Source of the DNA: Glutamicibacter protophormiae
GTDB lineage: Bacteria > Actinomycetota > Actinomycetes > Actinomycetales > Micrococcaceae
Direction of reading: 5' to 3'
Assembly (NCBI RefSeq): GCF_014647495.1
Contig: NZ_BMPH01000007.1
Location: forward strand, 62,001-126,000
DNA: 64,000 bases
Shown here piece by piece: positions 8,501 through 16,810 of the stretch; position 1 is the stretch's first letter, and the number at the start of each line of letters is the position of its first letter. A model generated the notes under the pieces. The model did no database searches and was not told where the DNA came from. It saw nothing but the letters and a program-made list of their open reading frames with translations. The translations under genes were made by a program, and so were the position numbers.

Positions 8501-8772
8501 AGTCATCGGACATTTCCTACCGCGTGGCAAGCTACTCCTGGTACAACACCAACGAGGAAGGCTCGATGGTTCCCGTTGACCAGACCGGATGGGTCAAGTT
8601 CAACGTGACCGCTCCGAAGGTCGACTTCGGTGCCACCGGAACCTTGTTCACCGATCTGGACGGCACGCGCCTGCCAGTCTCGGTTGACCGCAAGGCCAAG
8701 GACGCCAAGGCGCTGCTGTTGCACCTGCACAACGAGTCGGGCGAACGCGCCCAGGTGCTCAAAGTCCGCTAG
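5509..8772 (+). CDS. Secreted subtilisin-like serine protease (S8) with PA insert and long C-terminal region
   Basis: This 1087-residue exported protease starts at 5509 with AGGAG 4 nt upstream. It has a Sec signal peptide (LLLGSATALALAVTIGGPASA, cleavage near residue 32), then an inhibitor-I9-like propeptide to about 150. The S8 domain follows: catalytic Asp in VKIAVLDTGIDYTH, His in GHGSHVAGTAAG and Ser in GTSMATPLVAG near residue 616. A PA-type insert (GCSAFAPGSLNGKWVWLQ to about 560) lies between His and Ser. After residue 690 come Fn3-like and beta-rich segments, probably for substrate or surface binding. No sorting motif (LPxTG) is visible at the C terminus, so it is probably released. 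It is a single-gene unit with its own promoter and terminator. Confidence 0.92.
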   Translation: MVTRRTDKLPRLLLGSATALALAVTIGGPASAVNIPQPADGDEAASLSITRSDTLSNLKVSKPLAKASGEVSVFVQLEGDGAFQEVKKSGKSKDAAKVKKIRSEVKQKGKELAAQADSEVIYSTSNALRGVALTGDADELRALAERTDVAKISGIVPKKPSNRGSVIDTGALESWTALGKTGDGVKIAVLDTGIDYTHASFGGPGTLEGYKQAQASEGLPAPDSGLLDPKKFIGGWDLVGDNYNADPDADDYQPIPNPDPNPLDCELAGHGSHVAGTAAGYGVNADGTTFTGDYSKLKADDVMGMKVGPGSAPEAQLIGIRVFGCTGSSEVVGQALDYVMDPNGDGDFSDRADVVNMSLGSDHSPVEDPENDIVDALSEAGILSVVASGNAGDVTDVGGSPGNSRSSLTVANSVGSTLTMDKIRVEAPADVAGDVAGQYSSNFNYTAADPAELTGEVVMAPSSNAFGCSAFAPGSLNGKWVWLQWSENGAFPCGSAARFNNAEAAGATGVLLDSEANVFDAGIAGNTTIPGAQLTLDNATKLRPAAEAGTMKVTLSPDFAGAASSPSGVLDTLNSSSSRGVHGSNGIVKPDVAAMGTQIGSVGVGTGNGVAVMSGTSMATPLVAGIAALVLEDTDLTPAQAKSIVMNTAATDIKDADGDIYGPNRVGAGRVMADKAISTPAYAYASKDSDLTSVVFGVIELEGKKKYKSSRDITVKNTSKKTQTYAAKYVPATQIPGATYTLDRRSVTVAPGKSTKVKVTLQVDPKRWAKTMDPTMDAQQSGLDRAWLADATGRVELTSESAPTLRVPVQAAPKLAADMSAKVKKVKNGKHDSGLELSLKGDDVIAGQGPSQVFSLMGAFELGASSKRGPSSLDAIPGARSMDLQHVGASSTAPRTGVADGLLNVGISTYANWAHLAGGTELDVEIDTNNDGKADFVTFTTAIDEIDLDLAATYDLKTLKQVDLQPVNGVLGDVDTNSFDTNTAILPVSLAALGLSEKSSDISYRVASYSWYNTNEEGSMVPVDQTGWVKFNVTAPKVDFGATGTLFTDLDGTRLPVSVDRKAKDAKALLLHLHNESGERAQVLKVR

Positions 8773-8810
8773 GACCGCAGGCACCCGGCCAGCGTCCCAG
8801 CAATTAGACC

Positions 8811-8851
8811 GGCCCGGACGGCTTCCTCGCGAGTAGGAAGTCGTCCGGGCC
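8811..8851 (+). terminator. Bidirectional terminator between the subtilase and GH3 genes
   Basis: GGCCCGGACG and CTTCCT pair with AGGAAG and CGTCCGGGCC around a 7-nt loop, interrupted by one mismatch. The two flanking genes converge here, so it can serve both. Confidence 0.75.
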
Positions 8852-8890
8852 GCCGCCTGTTAAGAATCGATTCTCCGGCGCGCCGCCGGC

Positions 8891-10180
8891 CTATTCTCCG
8901 TCCAGCTTCTCTTCCAGCACCTTCACCACCGCCTCACGAACCTGGGCCGCGAACTGCTTGTCTTTCCCGGCTTCGCGGGCCAGCGCGGCGGCCATCGTCA
9001 CGGCATCGGCGGTATTCACGCACAGCGGGACGGTGCCGCCGGCCGCAATGAATCGCACGGCTCGCTGCCCCACCGCCACGCTCGAAACCTGTTTCGCCTC
9101 GCACAGGTCATCGGAGATGACCAGTCCCTCATATCCCAGCTTTTCGCGCAACAGTCCGGTGATCACCTTGGAGGAAAACGGCGCGTCGTTCTTCTGGTCG
9201 ATCTGCGTGTAGCGGGCGTTGGAAACCATCACCCAGGACAGGTCCTGCGCGATCGCCTCCTTGAAGGGCGCGAGCTCCTCGGATTCGGAGCCTGTCGAGG
9301 TGTCGGCGACGGAGCGGGACGTGTCGGTATTCGCCGTGACCCGCCCCAGCCCCGGGAAGTGCTTGACCACCGGCTGGACGCCTTCGGCCGCCAGCGCCTG
9401 GTTGACCGTCAGCACATCCTGCGCGGCATCTGCGGAGTTGTTCGCGTACTCGCGGCCGAAGTAGCCGATCGGATCGTTGGCCGTGCCGATGCTGGAAGGA
9501 ACCACATCGGCCACGGGTGCCAGGTTCACGTTGATTCCCGCCTCGGCCAGCTCGGCGCCTACGGCAGACATCCTGGATTTCAGCGTGGCTTGGGACCAGG
9601 CTCCCTGTTTCACTGCGGTGGGAAGTTCGGTGAACCCGGGCCCCTGCAGGACGCGGACGAAGCCGCCTTCCTGGTCGGTGGCCACCCAGACCGGAAGCTT
9701 GCCCGGGACGTTCCGCTCCAGGGCGCCGGTGATCTTCCGGACCTGCGCCGCGGTTTGCGAAACCGAAAGCTGCGAGCGCCCTCGCAGGAAGACATTCGAG
9801 ATGCCCTGCTCCTGCAGCGCGGCGATCTGCGCCGCGCTGGCGCCGGAGGCCGGAACACCCGCCATCACCAGGCTGGCGGCCTGCTCCTTCACGCTCATCC
9901 CATCAGCCAGGGCTTCGGCTTCGTCCCGCACGCTGGAACCATCGCCGGGCACCGAGGGCTGGGCGCCCTGCGTGGTGGGCACCGGAGTTTTCCGTGAAGG
10001 TTCACTCGGCGAGGACGGCTGCTGCGGGCTTGAGGACGCGGAGCTGCCAGGCGCCGGCGCAGGGGTTGCGGACGCACTGGAGGAAGGGGCCTGGCTGTCG
10101 GGTACCGTGGTGCTGCATCCGCTCAAGGCCAGGACGGAGAGCATCCCCAGCGAAGCCAGCTGGCGTGCACGAGGTGTCAT
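8891..10180 (-). CDS. Glycoside hydrolase family 3 lipoprotein (NagZ-like)
   Basis: This 429-residue protein has a lipoprotein signal (LSVLALSGC, Cys at about 22), a Ser/Pro-rich linker to about residue 85, and a GH3 TIM-barrel domain. ATDQEGG is the substrate-binding motif and VISDDL carries the likely nucleophile Asp. NagZ enzymes remove N-acetylglucosamine from cell-wall fragments using a catalytic Asp-His dyad in the loop after KHFPGHG. Here the loop reads KHFPGLGRVTANTDTS and has no DxH, so the acid/base residue differs or the activity is altered. It is anchored outside the membrane, which suggests a wall-turnover or glycan-scavenging role. The start has GGAAG about 9 nt upstream. Confidence 0.82.
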   Translation of the reverse strand: MTPRARQLASLGMLSVLALSGCSTTVPDSQAPSSSASATPAPAPGSSASSSPQQPSSPSEPSRKTPVPTTQGAQPSVPGDGSSVRDEAEALADGMSVKEQAASLVMAGVPASGASAAQIAALQEQGISNVFLRGRSQLSVSQTAAQVRKITGALERNVPGKLPVWVATDQEGGFVRVLQGPGFTELPTAVKQGAWSQATLKSRMSAVGAELAEAGINVNLAPVADVVPSSIGTANDPIGYFGREYANNSADAAQDVLTVNQALAAEGVQPVVKHFPGLGRVTANTDTSRSVADTSTGSESEELAPFKEAIAQDLSWVMVSNARYTQIDQKNDAPFSSKVITGLLREKLGYEGLVISDDLCEAKQVSSVAVGQRAVRFIAAGGTVPLCVNTADAVTMAAALAREAGKDKQFAAQVREAVVKVLEEKLDGE

Positions 10181-10235
10181 GGGAACATTCTTCCACTCGA
10201 TCCTGCGAGGAAACTTGGCTTGGGGGCCGGGAATG

Positions 10236-11528
10236 TCATGCCCTCACCAGCGGCAGTTCGTCCCACTCGGTGGTGTAGCGCTGGGAGATATGCTCGCGCT
10301 TCATCGACCAGGACGGGGCCTGCGCGATGCCGGCGCGGCCCAGCCCGATGGCCTTGGCCCCGAATCGCGCCGAAATGTCCTGCACCACACCCGAGACGTT
10401 CACCCGTTCGTCCTGGGGATCGTTCCCGCCCTGGCCGAAGAGGTCCAGCTGGGCTTCCCCCGGTGTGTCGCCCAGGCCGGAAAGGATGACGCCGCCGCGG
10501 ACGTAGTCCACCCCCGTCTGCATCAGCCCGTTCATGGCCGCCACCGCGAGGCGCGTGAGCAGGATCGGATCGCGGGTGGGCTTGGGAAGCCGCACCTGGG
10601 TGCTGGGAAAGGATGCCTCGCCCTTGGCGAAGCGGCTGGTCCCGGCCATCACCGTGAGCAGCGAGGCGTAGCGGCCTTCCTTCGCAAGGCGCGCGGCGGC
10701 CTTCTGCGCGTAGATGGACATGACTTCTTCCATGGCTTCACGGGTGCGCACCGGGGTGGAGAAGGATCGGGTGAACATGACCTGCCCCTTGTCGCTGCGT
10801 TCCTCGACAGGGCCGATGCACCGCCGCCCGTTGAGCTCGTACACCGTGCGCTGCAGGACGACCGAGAACTTGCGCCGGATCAGCTGCGGATCGGCCGCTT
10901 CGAGATCCGCGATGGATTCGATGCCCATCCCTGCCAGCTTGGCCCCGGTCTTGCGCCCGACGCCCCAGACATCCGTGGCCGGCACCAGTGACTTGATCCG
11001 TCCGAGCACTTCCGGGTCCATGAGCTCCTGCACGCAGACCCCGCCGAGGTTCACATTGTGCTTGGCGACGTGGTTGGCGAACTTGGCCAGCGTTTTGGTC
11101 GAGGACACCCCGACGCACACCGGCACCCCGATCAGGCGGTCGATGGACGAGCGGATCTGCGCGGCGGTAGTGCGCACCTGCTCCAGGCTGCCTTCGAGTC
11201 CCACAAATGATTCGTCAATGGAATACACCTCATGCCAGGTGCCGAAACGGCCCAGCAGTTCCATGACCCGAGCTGAAATGTCGCCGTAGAGTTCGTAGTT
11301 GCTCGAACGCACTGCGAGGTTGTGGCTTTGCATGTGGCGCTGCACCTTGAAGAACGGCTCGCCGGTGCCAATGCCCAAGTCCTTGGCTTCCTGGGAGCGG
11401 GCGACCACGCACCCGTCGTTGTTCGAGAGCACCACCACTGGCCGGTTCATCAGCGAACGGTCGAAAACGCGCTCGCAGGAGACGTAGAAGTTGTTGACGT
11501 CGACGAGCGCAACGTGGTCACCGGACAT
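10236..11528 (-). CDS. umuC: Y-family DNA polymerase, UmuC type
   Basis: This 430-residue translesion polymerase subunit has the palm motif [18 protein letters not shown] at the N terminus, with the metal-binding Asp. The motif IDESFVG near residue 106 carries the catalytic Asp-Glu. A helix-hairpin-helix region ([17 protein letters not shown] near residue 167) and a C-terminal little-finger domain follow. Its start overlaps the end of umuD by 11 nt, so the two are cotranslated. With UmuD it would form an error-prone polymerase used after DNA damage. It lacks the beta-clamp-only layout of DinB and is closer to UmuC. Confidence 0.92.
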   Translation of the reverse strand: MSGDHVALVDVNNFYVSCERVFDRSLMNRPVVVLSNNDGCVVARSQEAKDLGIGTGEPFFKVQRHMQSHNLAVRSSNYELYGDISARVMELLGRFGTWHEVYSIDESFVGLEGSLEQVRTTAAQIRSSIDRLIGVPVCVGVSSTKTLAKFANHVAKHNVNLGGVCVQELMDPEVLGRIKSLVPATDVWGVGRKTGAKLAGMGIESIADLEAADPQLIRRKFSVVLQRTVYELNGRRCIGPVEERSDKGQVMFTRSFSTPVRTREAMEEVMSIYAQKAAARLAKEGRYASLLTVMAGTSRFAKGEASFPSTQVRLPKPTRDPILLTRLAVAAMNGLMQTGVDYVRGGVILSGLGDTPGEAQLDLFGQGGNDPQDERVNVSGVVQDISARFGAKAIGLGRAGIAQAPSWSMKREHISQRYTTEWDELPLVRA

Positions 11529-11964
11529 GGTGCAGGCACCTCGTGACCACTCCGAAGACGCTCACGTCGTCCCCTTCGGCGAGCAGCACCGGCAGCGTGG
11601 ATTCGTCACACAGCAGGCCGACCCGCTGTCCGTCGATCTGCCAGCGGCGTACCAGCAACTGGCCGTTGAGCGTCAGGACCACTACGGAGTTGTGGCGCAC
11701 CGGCATCGAGCGGTCCACGATGATCTCATCGCCGTCGTAGATTCCGGCGGACTGCATGGACCCGCCGCCCACGCGCATGATGAAAGTGGACACCCGGTCC
11801 TTGACCAGCAGTCGGTTCAAATCGAATCCGCCGTCGAAATAGTCGCGGGCAGGCGAAGGGAAACCCATGGCGGACACCGCTTGAACGGGTCCCTGGCTGG
11901 CGCCTTCCGGCACGAACGGTTCTGCATCTGCCACCGCTATCTCACCCGCTTCGGTCCATCCCAC
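11518..11964 (-). CDS. umuD: UmuD-like S24 peptidase
   Basis: This 148-residue LexA/UmuD-fold protein has no helix-turn-helix domain. The self-cleavage catalytic Ser is in [19 protein letters not shown] and the Lys is expected near [17 protein letters not shown]. The second catalytic residue aligns with an Arg-Arg pair rather than an obvious Lys and deserves a check. In the family, cleaved UmuD' joins UmuC to form polymerase V. It is the first gene of the umuDC operon. The GTG start at 11964 lies 1 nt after a 24-bp palindrome, so translation and transcription signals are compressed. A second in-frame GTG (VADAEPF) is a less likely start. Confidence 0.85.
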   Translation of the reverse strand: MGWTEAGEIAVADAEPFVPEGASQGPVQAVSAMGFPSPARDYFDGGFDLNRLLVKDRVSTFIMRVGGGSMQSAGIYDGDEIIVDRSMPVRHNSVVVLTLNGQLLVRRWQIDGQRVGLLCDESTLPVLLAEGDDVSVFGVVTRCLHHVR

Positions 11965-11965
11965 G

Positions 11966-11989
11966 GAAAGTTTATTCGCATAAACTTTC
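11966..11989 (-). promoter_or_regulatory. 24-bp interrupted palindrome directly before umuD
   Basis: GAAAGTTTAT-TCGC-ATAAACTTTC has 10-bp perfect arms and a 4-nt centre. It ends 1 nt before the umuD GTG. It is not the actinobacterial LexA box (GAACN4GTTC). A TACAAT hexamer at 12001-12006 (minus strand) would put the transcription start just upstream of this palindrome. Confidence 0.6.
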
Positions 11990-12131
11990 GAACAATTGGA
12001 ATTGTACCTTGTTTGGCCGGAGCCCTGCCGACGACCCTGTGTGAAGCCCGGAGTGGCTCGGCCACTGCGCTGCGCCTACGCTGGAAGTGCGCGGCCTTCC
12101 GGAGCCCGCACCCTTCCAGCCAAGGAGTACC

Positions 12132-12986
12132 GTGAAAATTCTGCTGATCAGCTGCGGAGACGTGGCCACCGAGGCCGGACTGCGCTTCGCCGCCCTGGGC
12201 CACGAGGTGACAGGATGGCGCCGGAACAGCTCCAAACTGCCCGAGACGCTGCACCGCCAGGACGTCGACCTGCAAGCAGAGGGCCCGTGGCCGCGGATCG
12301 ACCCGGAAACCCGGATTGCGGTGCTCACCCCGGTGCCGTCCAGCCGCGACGTGCCGGGCTACGAGCGCGCCTACCTGCAGGTGGCTCGCAAGCTGGTCGC
12401 AGCGCTCAAGGAGCAGGCCCCGGAACTCCAGCGCATCATCTACGTCTCCTCCACGGCGGTTTCCGGCGGAGAGAACGGCGACTGGGTGGACGAGTCCACG
12501 CCCGCCGAGCCCAACCGCGAAACCTCGGTGGTGCTGGCCCGCACCGAGCAGGTGCTGGTTGAATCCGGGCTGCCGGTGACGGTGCTGCGCGCCTCGGGGA
12601 TCTACGGCCCGGGGCGCAACCACCTGATCACGCAGGTGCGCAACGGCACCGCGCAGCTGCCCTTCGGGTCCCACTGGACCAACCGCATCCACCGCGACGA
12701 CCTGGCCGGGGCCATCGTCCACGTGGCGGGCCTGGGCGACCTCGCCGAACAGCTGTATCTGGTGACCGACAACGAGCCGGCGCAGCTGGAGGAGGTTTTC
12801 ACGTTCCTGGCCGGGGAATTGGATCTGCCGACTCCCCCAGCCGCCACCGAACCCTCCGTCCGGCGCGCCGCGGACCGCAGGATCGCGAACTCCAAGCTGC
12901 TATCCACCGGCTTCACGCTGGCGTTCCCCGGATACCGCGAAGGCTACCGATCGGTGCTGGCCGGGGAATCCACGCGCCACCCCTGA
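12132..12986 (+). CDS. NAD-dependent epimerase/dehydratase-like SDR protein
   Basis: This 284-residue protein has a Rossmann N terminus (VKILLISCGDVATEAGLRFA) resembling atypical SDRs such as E. coli YeeZ. The strand RIIYVSSTAVSG ends in Ser where active SDRs usually place the YxxxK tyrosine downstream; no clear YxxxK is visible, so catalysis is uncertain. VLRASGIYGPGRN and NRIHRDDLAGAIVHV are the conserved epimerase-family segments. The GTG start at 12132 has AAGGAG 4 nt upstream. The gene is divergent from umuD and ends at a strong terminator. The substrate is unknown. Confidence 0.82.
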   Translation: MKILLISCGDVATEAGLRFAALGHEVTGWRRNSSKLPETLHRQDVDLQAEGPWPRIDPETRIAVLTPVPSSRDVPGYERAYLQVARKLVAALKEQAPELQRIIYVSSTAVSGGENGDWVDESTPAEPNRETSVVLARTEQVLVESGLPVTVLRASGIYGPGRNHLITQVRNGTAQLPFGSHWTNRIHRDDLAGAIVHVAGLGDLAEQLYLVTDNEPAQLEEVFTFLAGELDLPTPPAATEPSVRRAADRRIANSKLLSTGFTLAFPGYREGYRSVLAGESTRHP

Positions 12987-12997
12987 GCAGCGGTTAA

Positions 12998-13060
12998 ACG
13001 TGAACGGACCGGCCTGGACGCCCCCAAGGGGTGCGTTCAGGCCGGTCCGCCTTTTCACGT
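12998..13060 (+). terminator. Bidirectional terminator between the SDR and dadA-like genes
   Basis: CGGACCGGCCTG (13005-13016) pairs with CAGGCCGGTCCG (13038-13049), and an outer ACGTGAA/TTCACGT pair flanks it. CTTTT follows on the plus strand. The flanking genes converge. Confidence 0.85.
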
Positions 13061-13082
13061 TCCGGGTGTGGACCGAAACGGG

Positions 13083-14357
13083 CTAGAAACCCTTGCGCAG
13101 CGGGTTGAAGTGGCGGGCAATGGCCGGTGCGGCCTGTCCGGTGATCTGGGCAGCCAGGATCTTGCCGGTCAGCGGGCCCAGGGCGACGCCCCACATGCCG
13201 TGGCCGCCGCCTACCGAGACGCGAGAGGAGGAGGTCTGGCCAACCAGCGGCAGGCCGTCGGCGGTGCACGGACGGCCGCCAACCCACTCTTCCTTGCGGT
13301 TCTCCCAGTTGATGCCCTTGTAGACCGGGGCGGCCGCGGCAACGATGGCCTCGATGCGCTTCGGCTCCAGCTTGTGGTTGACGTCGCGGAATTCCATGGT
13401 GCCGGCCACGCGGAAGCGGTCGCCGAGCGGGGTGCAGGCCACGCGCTGGGACGGGAAGTAGATCGGGTGGGTCGGCATGTGCTCCGGCTCGACGGTGAAC
13501 GAGTAGCCGCGGCCTGCCTGGACAACCACCTTGACGCCGAACTTGGCGGCCAGATCGGTCATCCACGCGCCGGTTGCCAGCACCACGTGGTCTGCGGTGA
13601 TGGCGCGGCCCTCGGAACCGATCACGGTAACGGAGCCGCCGTTGTCGCGCACGTCGGTCACGTTGAAGGCGCCGATGATGTCGCCGCCGCGGGCGATGAC
13701 GGACTCTGCCAGCGAATCCATGAACTTCGGCGGGTTCAGGTAGCGCTGGCCCTTGATGGCGATGCCTGCGGCAACGTTGTCCGACAGGGTCGGTTCGATG
13801 CCGCGCAGCTGGTCGCCGGACAGCAGGTCGAAGTCGACGTGCCCTCCGGTCTTGTGGATCATCTCGAACTCATGCAGCAGCGCGTCGCGGTCCTTCATCG
13901 AGACGAAGCCGGTCAGGAACGGGTCGGCCGGCTTGGTCAGCTCGCGGGTGCCCGGCCCGGCGGAGGTGTCTTCGGCGATCTCGTCGAAGGCGTCCAGGCC
14001 AGTGTGGCCCACCTCGGAGAAGATGCGCATGGCTTCTTCCCACTTCTTCGGGGTCGAGTGCCAGGCGAAGCCGAGCAGGAAGCGCAGCAGCTTCCCATCG
14101 GCCTTCAACGGAATGTAGAGCGGCGAGGCCGGGTCCAGCATCATCTTCAGGCCGTTGGAGAACACCGACGGTTCGGCAATCGGCAGGGTCAGCGCCGGAG
14201 TCAGCCAGCCGGCATTGCCCCACGATGAGCCGGAGGCCACGCCGCCGCGGTCCACGACGGTGACCTTGACGCCAGCTTCCTGCAGGTACCAAGCGGTCGA
14301 CAGACCAACGAAACCTGCACCGGCAACTACTACATGATCAGGAACTGCTGCAGCCAT
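13083..14357 (-). CDS. dadA: FAD-dependent D-amino acid dehydrogenase-like oxidoreductase
   Basis: This 424-residue flavoenzyme of the DAO superfamily resembles DadA, which oxidises D-amino acids (e.g. D-alanine) to keto acids and passes electrons to the membrane. The FAD-binding dinucleotide motif VVVAGAGFVGLSTAWYLQEAG sits at residues 8-28, followed by the acidic residue in VTVVDRGG. GNAGWLTPALTLPIAEP and the C-terminal GGGHGMWGVALGPLTGKI are typical of the DadA branch. The start at 14357 has AGGAG about 9 nt upstream. No alanine racemase gene is adjacent, so the symbol rests on sequence resemblance only. Confidence 0.83.
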   Translation of the reverse strand: MAAAVPDHVVVAGAGFVGLSTAWYLQEAGVKVTVVDRGGVASGSSWGNAGWLTPALTLPIAEPSVFSNGLKMMLDPASPLYIPLKADGKLLRFLLGFAWHSTPKKWEEAMRIFSEVGHTGLDAFDEIAEDTSAGPGTRELTKPADPFLTGFVSMKDRDALLHEFEMIHKTGGHVDFDLLSGDQLRGIEPTLSDNVAAGIAIKGQRYLNPPKFMDSLAESVIARGGDIIGAFNVTDVRDNGGSVTVIGSEGRAITADHVVLATGAWMTDLAAKFGVKVVVQAGRGYSFTVEPEHMPTHPIYFPSQRVACTPLGDRFRVAGTMEFRDVNHKLEPKRIEAIVAAAAPVYKGINWENRKEEWVGGRPCTADGLPLVGQTSSSRVSVGGGHGMWGVALGPLTGKILAAQITGQAAPAIARHFNPLRKGF

Positions 14358-14666
14358 GATCCACACTCCTATGGTTTTCAGAGCCCCTCCACACGGGGCC
14401 GTCGCAACTCACTTTCGCGTGAAACCAGGCGAAAATCAACGAGGTCTGGGGAATCCACGGTGAGCACGGACACACCACCTTGTGATCTGCGTTTTATGCG
14501 GAGGAGTTGGTTGAACACCGTATTTATTTCGGTCAATTACGCCCCAATGGGCAGATTCGCCCCGGCGCACCACTGATTGGAGCGGTTGGGAGTCGAGGAT
14601 TTCTTTGCCTGCGTAGACTGGAGTGGAATCATCTTTCCTGCCAAGCTAAGGAAATTCAGCAAACCT
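14358..14666 (+). promoter_or_regulatory. 309-bp divergent intergenic region
   Basis: This region lies between the divergent dadA-like gene and the unknown gene at 14667. A short hairpin (CCCC tccacac GGGG) lies near 14385. TAGACT at 14614-14619 is a possible -10 box for the downstream gene. No operator-like palindrome was found. Confidence 0.3.
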
Positions 14667-15890
14667 ATGGCATCACGCAAACCAGCCAAGAAAAAGCAGT
14701 CGCAGGGTCACCCAGCCCGCCGCGAAGGAGCAAGCTCGGTTCCCTTCGAATCCGAGGTTCGACAGGATCTGCAGCCTCTCAAGTCCCAGCTCTTCCGCCA
14801 TTTCCAGGAAGAGGGCCGCCCTGCCAGCGAAACGCGCGCAGCACTGGAAGGGCTGACCACGTTGTTGACCGTGCACGCCCAGTTGCGCAAGTCCGTGGAC
14901 GTGAAGACGCTTGACCCGGAAGTTCTCGGCGAGCAGTTGGGCCATCTGTCGTCGCTGGGCAAGGAAGTTGCCGAGGCCAGCGCCGCGATCCTCAAGCACT
15001 ATCTGACGTTCCTGGGCACCACCGCCAACTTCGGCGGCAGCGTGGATGACTTCAAGCAGACCTTCGAGTTCCTCTCACGCATGGCTGGCGATTCCCCGAT
15101 CATTGCGCCGTTCCTCGAAGACGACGAGGCAAATGCCGCACTGGAATCCATGCCGTTCGTCTATGCTGCTCGCGAGCTGGTCAGCTGGGTCGGCGAAGGC
15201 AAACCCACCTCTCCATCCGGTGTGCTGACCGGCCAGACTCTGCAGGATGCGGCGTCCGTGCTGGGTCTGATGCTCACCGTCGACGAGGCCGCAGAACCGG
15301 CGACGGCCGGATCAGTTCTCTGGGAGCCGGAAGACGGCACTACCGTCTCCAGCCTCGCCGAGGTCCCGCGCCTTTCGGCCTATTGGGACGCGCTGATCGG
15401 CACCGCCATGCTGCGCTACCAGGCGCCGAACGCCATGCCTACCGAGTCCTTGGCCCAGGCGCTGCTCGGCTCGACCGGTCCCGGCTCACGTCTGGTCAAG
15501 GAACTCGTCGCGGAAGTCCTGTTCTCCCACGTGCTGATCAATACGTTGGAGACCCCGGGGCAGTCGACCATTGCGGAAATGACTGCCGGCGTGCTGAGCA
15601 ACGCAGCATCCAGCACGCCTCCACGGACGGAATTCGCGCTGCAGGTCCCAACCACCGACGACCTGCCGGAAGAACAGCACCACCTGATCCCGAGCCTTGA
15701 GGTTGTCATCCCGCAGGTCGAGAGCCTGCTGCGCAACTTCCAGCGTGAAGGCCTAGTGGTTATCGAAGACGAGATCACCGTGCCAGTTGTCCTGCGTTCC
15801 GCCCTGGAACGTGCGCTCTCCAAGGTTTCCGACCATGTGCTTGACGGCGGTCAGGATTCCGAAAGTTCCGAGGGCGGCAAGGCCCAATAG
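14667..15890 (+). CDS. Hypothetical protein of unknown function
   Basis: This 407-residue protein is not recognised. The start at 14667 (MASRKPAKKK) is chosen over an upstream in-frame codon at 14577 because the extra residues look non-coding; AAGGA lies rather far upstream (15 nt). It has a Lys/Arg-rich basic N terminus of about 25 residues. A largely alpha-helical body follows, with a run similar to a winged helix near the end (VESLLRNFQREGLVVIEDE). No signal peptide, membrane span or catalytic motif is visible. It is a single-gene unit between a divergent flavoenzyme gene and a terminator. Confidence 0.75.
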   Translation: MASRKPAKKKQSQGHPARREGASSVPFESEVRQDLQPLKSQLFRHFQEEGRPASETRAALEGLTTLLTVHAQLRKSVDVKTLDPEVLGEQLGHLSSLGKEVAEASAAILKHYLTFLGTTANFGGSVDDFKQTFEFLSRMAGDSPIIAPFLEDDEANAALESMPFVYAARELVSWVGEGKPTSPSGVLTGQTLQDAASVLGLMLTVDEAAEPATAGSVLWEPEDGTTVSSLAEVPRLSAYWDALIGTAMLRYQAPNAMPTESLAQALLGSTGPGSRLVKELVAEVLFSHVLINTLETPGQSTIAEMTAGVLSNAASSTPPRTEFALQVPTTDDLPEEQHHLIPSLEVVIPQVESLLRNFQREGLVVIEDEITVPVVLRSALERALSKVSDHVLDGGQDSESSEGGKAQ

Positions 15891-15909
15891 GGCCCTTCGG
15901 CAGGAAAAT

Positions 15910-15957
15910 TAAAGGCATGGGGAGCGCGACGCATGCGTCGCGCTCCCCATGCCTTTA
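15910..15957 (+). terminator. 48-bp perfect palindrome, bidirectional terminator
   Basis: Positions 15910-15957 form a perfect palindrome. The arm TAAAGGCATGGGGAGCGCG continues to the centre GCA|TGC, giving 24 bp per arm. T-rich sequence flanks it on both strands. The neighbouring genes converge on it, so it probably ends both transcripts. Confidence 0.85.
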
Positions 15958-15978
15958 CTTCTTTAGCCAGGCCATCCG

Positions 15979-16599
15979 TTAGATGCTGCGGGTCGCCAGC
16001 TCACTTGCGTGGCGCGGCAGGCGGTCGAACCAGGGGTTCTCGCCCGGCTTGCCGACATTCACGACAAGGAAGGACTTGTGGTTGTTGTCCGCGTTGATGA
16101 TCTGGTCCACGGCAGCCTTGTCGAAACCGCCCATAGGGCCCGCAGCCAAGCCGACCGCACGCACGGCCATGATGAAGTATCCGGCCTGGAGCCAAGCATT
16201 GTTGTTTCCCACTGCGGTGCGCACGTCGGAATTTTCGAACATGGCCTTGCGCTCGGGAGCATGCGGGAAGAAGTTCGGGAATTCCTCGTGCCACTCGGTG
16301 TCGAAGGACAACACAGCCAGCGCAGGAGCGGACAGGGCCTTCTGCGCATTTGGTCCCGACATGGTGCCGGCGATGGACTTTCGCGCCTCGTCCGACTTAA
16401 CCCAGGTAATGCGAAGCGGCTGGTTGTTCATCAGCGTCGGGCCCATCTTCATCGCATCGTAGATGGCATCGAGAGCTTCGTCTGATACCGGCTCTTCGCT
16501 GAATGAATTTGCGCTGCGCGCCTCAAAGAAAAGCTGATCGGCAGCAGCCGGATCAATGGAAAGTGCTTCGTAGATGCTGGAATCAGCTTGAATGGTCAT
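15979..16599 (-). CDS. Nitroreductase-family protein, RutE-like (malonic semialdehyde reductase)
   Basis: This FMN-binding nitroreductase-fold protein of about 206 residues resembles RutE/HadB-type reductases, which reduce malonic semialdehyde to 3-hydroxypropionate in pyrimidine breakdown. Family segments seen are ARSANSFSEEPVSDEALDAI, MGPTLMNNQPLRITWV and AGYFIMAVRAVGLAAGPMGG. The ATG at 16599 gives the usual family length. An upstream ATG at 16623 with AAGGA only 3 nt away would add 8 residues. No other rut genes are nearby, so the substrate is uncertain. Confidence 0.82.
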   Translation of the reverse strand: MTIQADSSIYEALSIDPAAADQLFFEARSANSFSEEPVSDEALDAIYDAMKMGPTLMNNQPLRITWVKSDEARKSIAGTMSGPNAQKALSAPALAVLSFDTEWHEEFPNFFPHAPERKAMFENSDVRTAVGNNNAWLQAGYFIMAVRAVGLAAGPMGGFDKAAVDQIINADNNHKSFLVVNVGKPGENPWFDRLPRHASELATRSI

Positions 16600-16707
16600 G
16601 GGGCTCGCTTTCACGGTGTACATGGATCCTTGGAAAATAGAATACAAAGATTCCGCGTAGCCCTTGCCGCTTTGTGAACACTGTCACTAGAATGCGCATA
16701 AGCCTTA

Positions 16708-16810
16708 GATTATAAAAGGTACGTTGCGTCACTTGCGAACAACGGCGTGCGATGGGGGCACAACGCCGATGAAAGATCGTCCGCTCAGTAACGCAACGTA
16801 CCTTCTAATC
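16708..16810. repeat. Long-range inverted repeat forming a structured element
   Basis: AAGGTACGTTGCGT (16716-16729) is the exact reverse complement of ACGCAACGTACCTT (16791-16804), 61 nt apart. The stem can extend outward through a small internal loop by GATTA (16708-16712) with TAATC (16806-16810). Inside the loop, CGGCGT pairs with ACGCCG. A second hairpin follows at 16814-16852 (CTTGGT/ACCAAG enclosing GGTG/CACC). It lies in the 300-bp gap between the histidine kinase stop and the nitroreductase start. It may be a small RNA, an unusual terminator or a short mobile-element relic. Confidence 0.6.

Noticed and set aside
11966-12010. Canonical LexA (SOS) box before umuD
   Set aside because: The nearby CGAAC-AATT-GGAATT has only one good half site; the strong palindrome has a different sequence.
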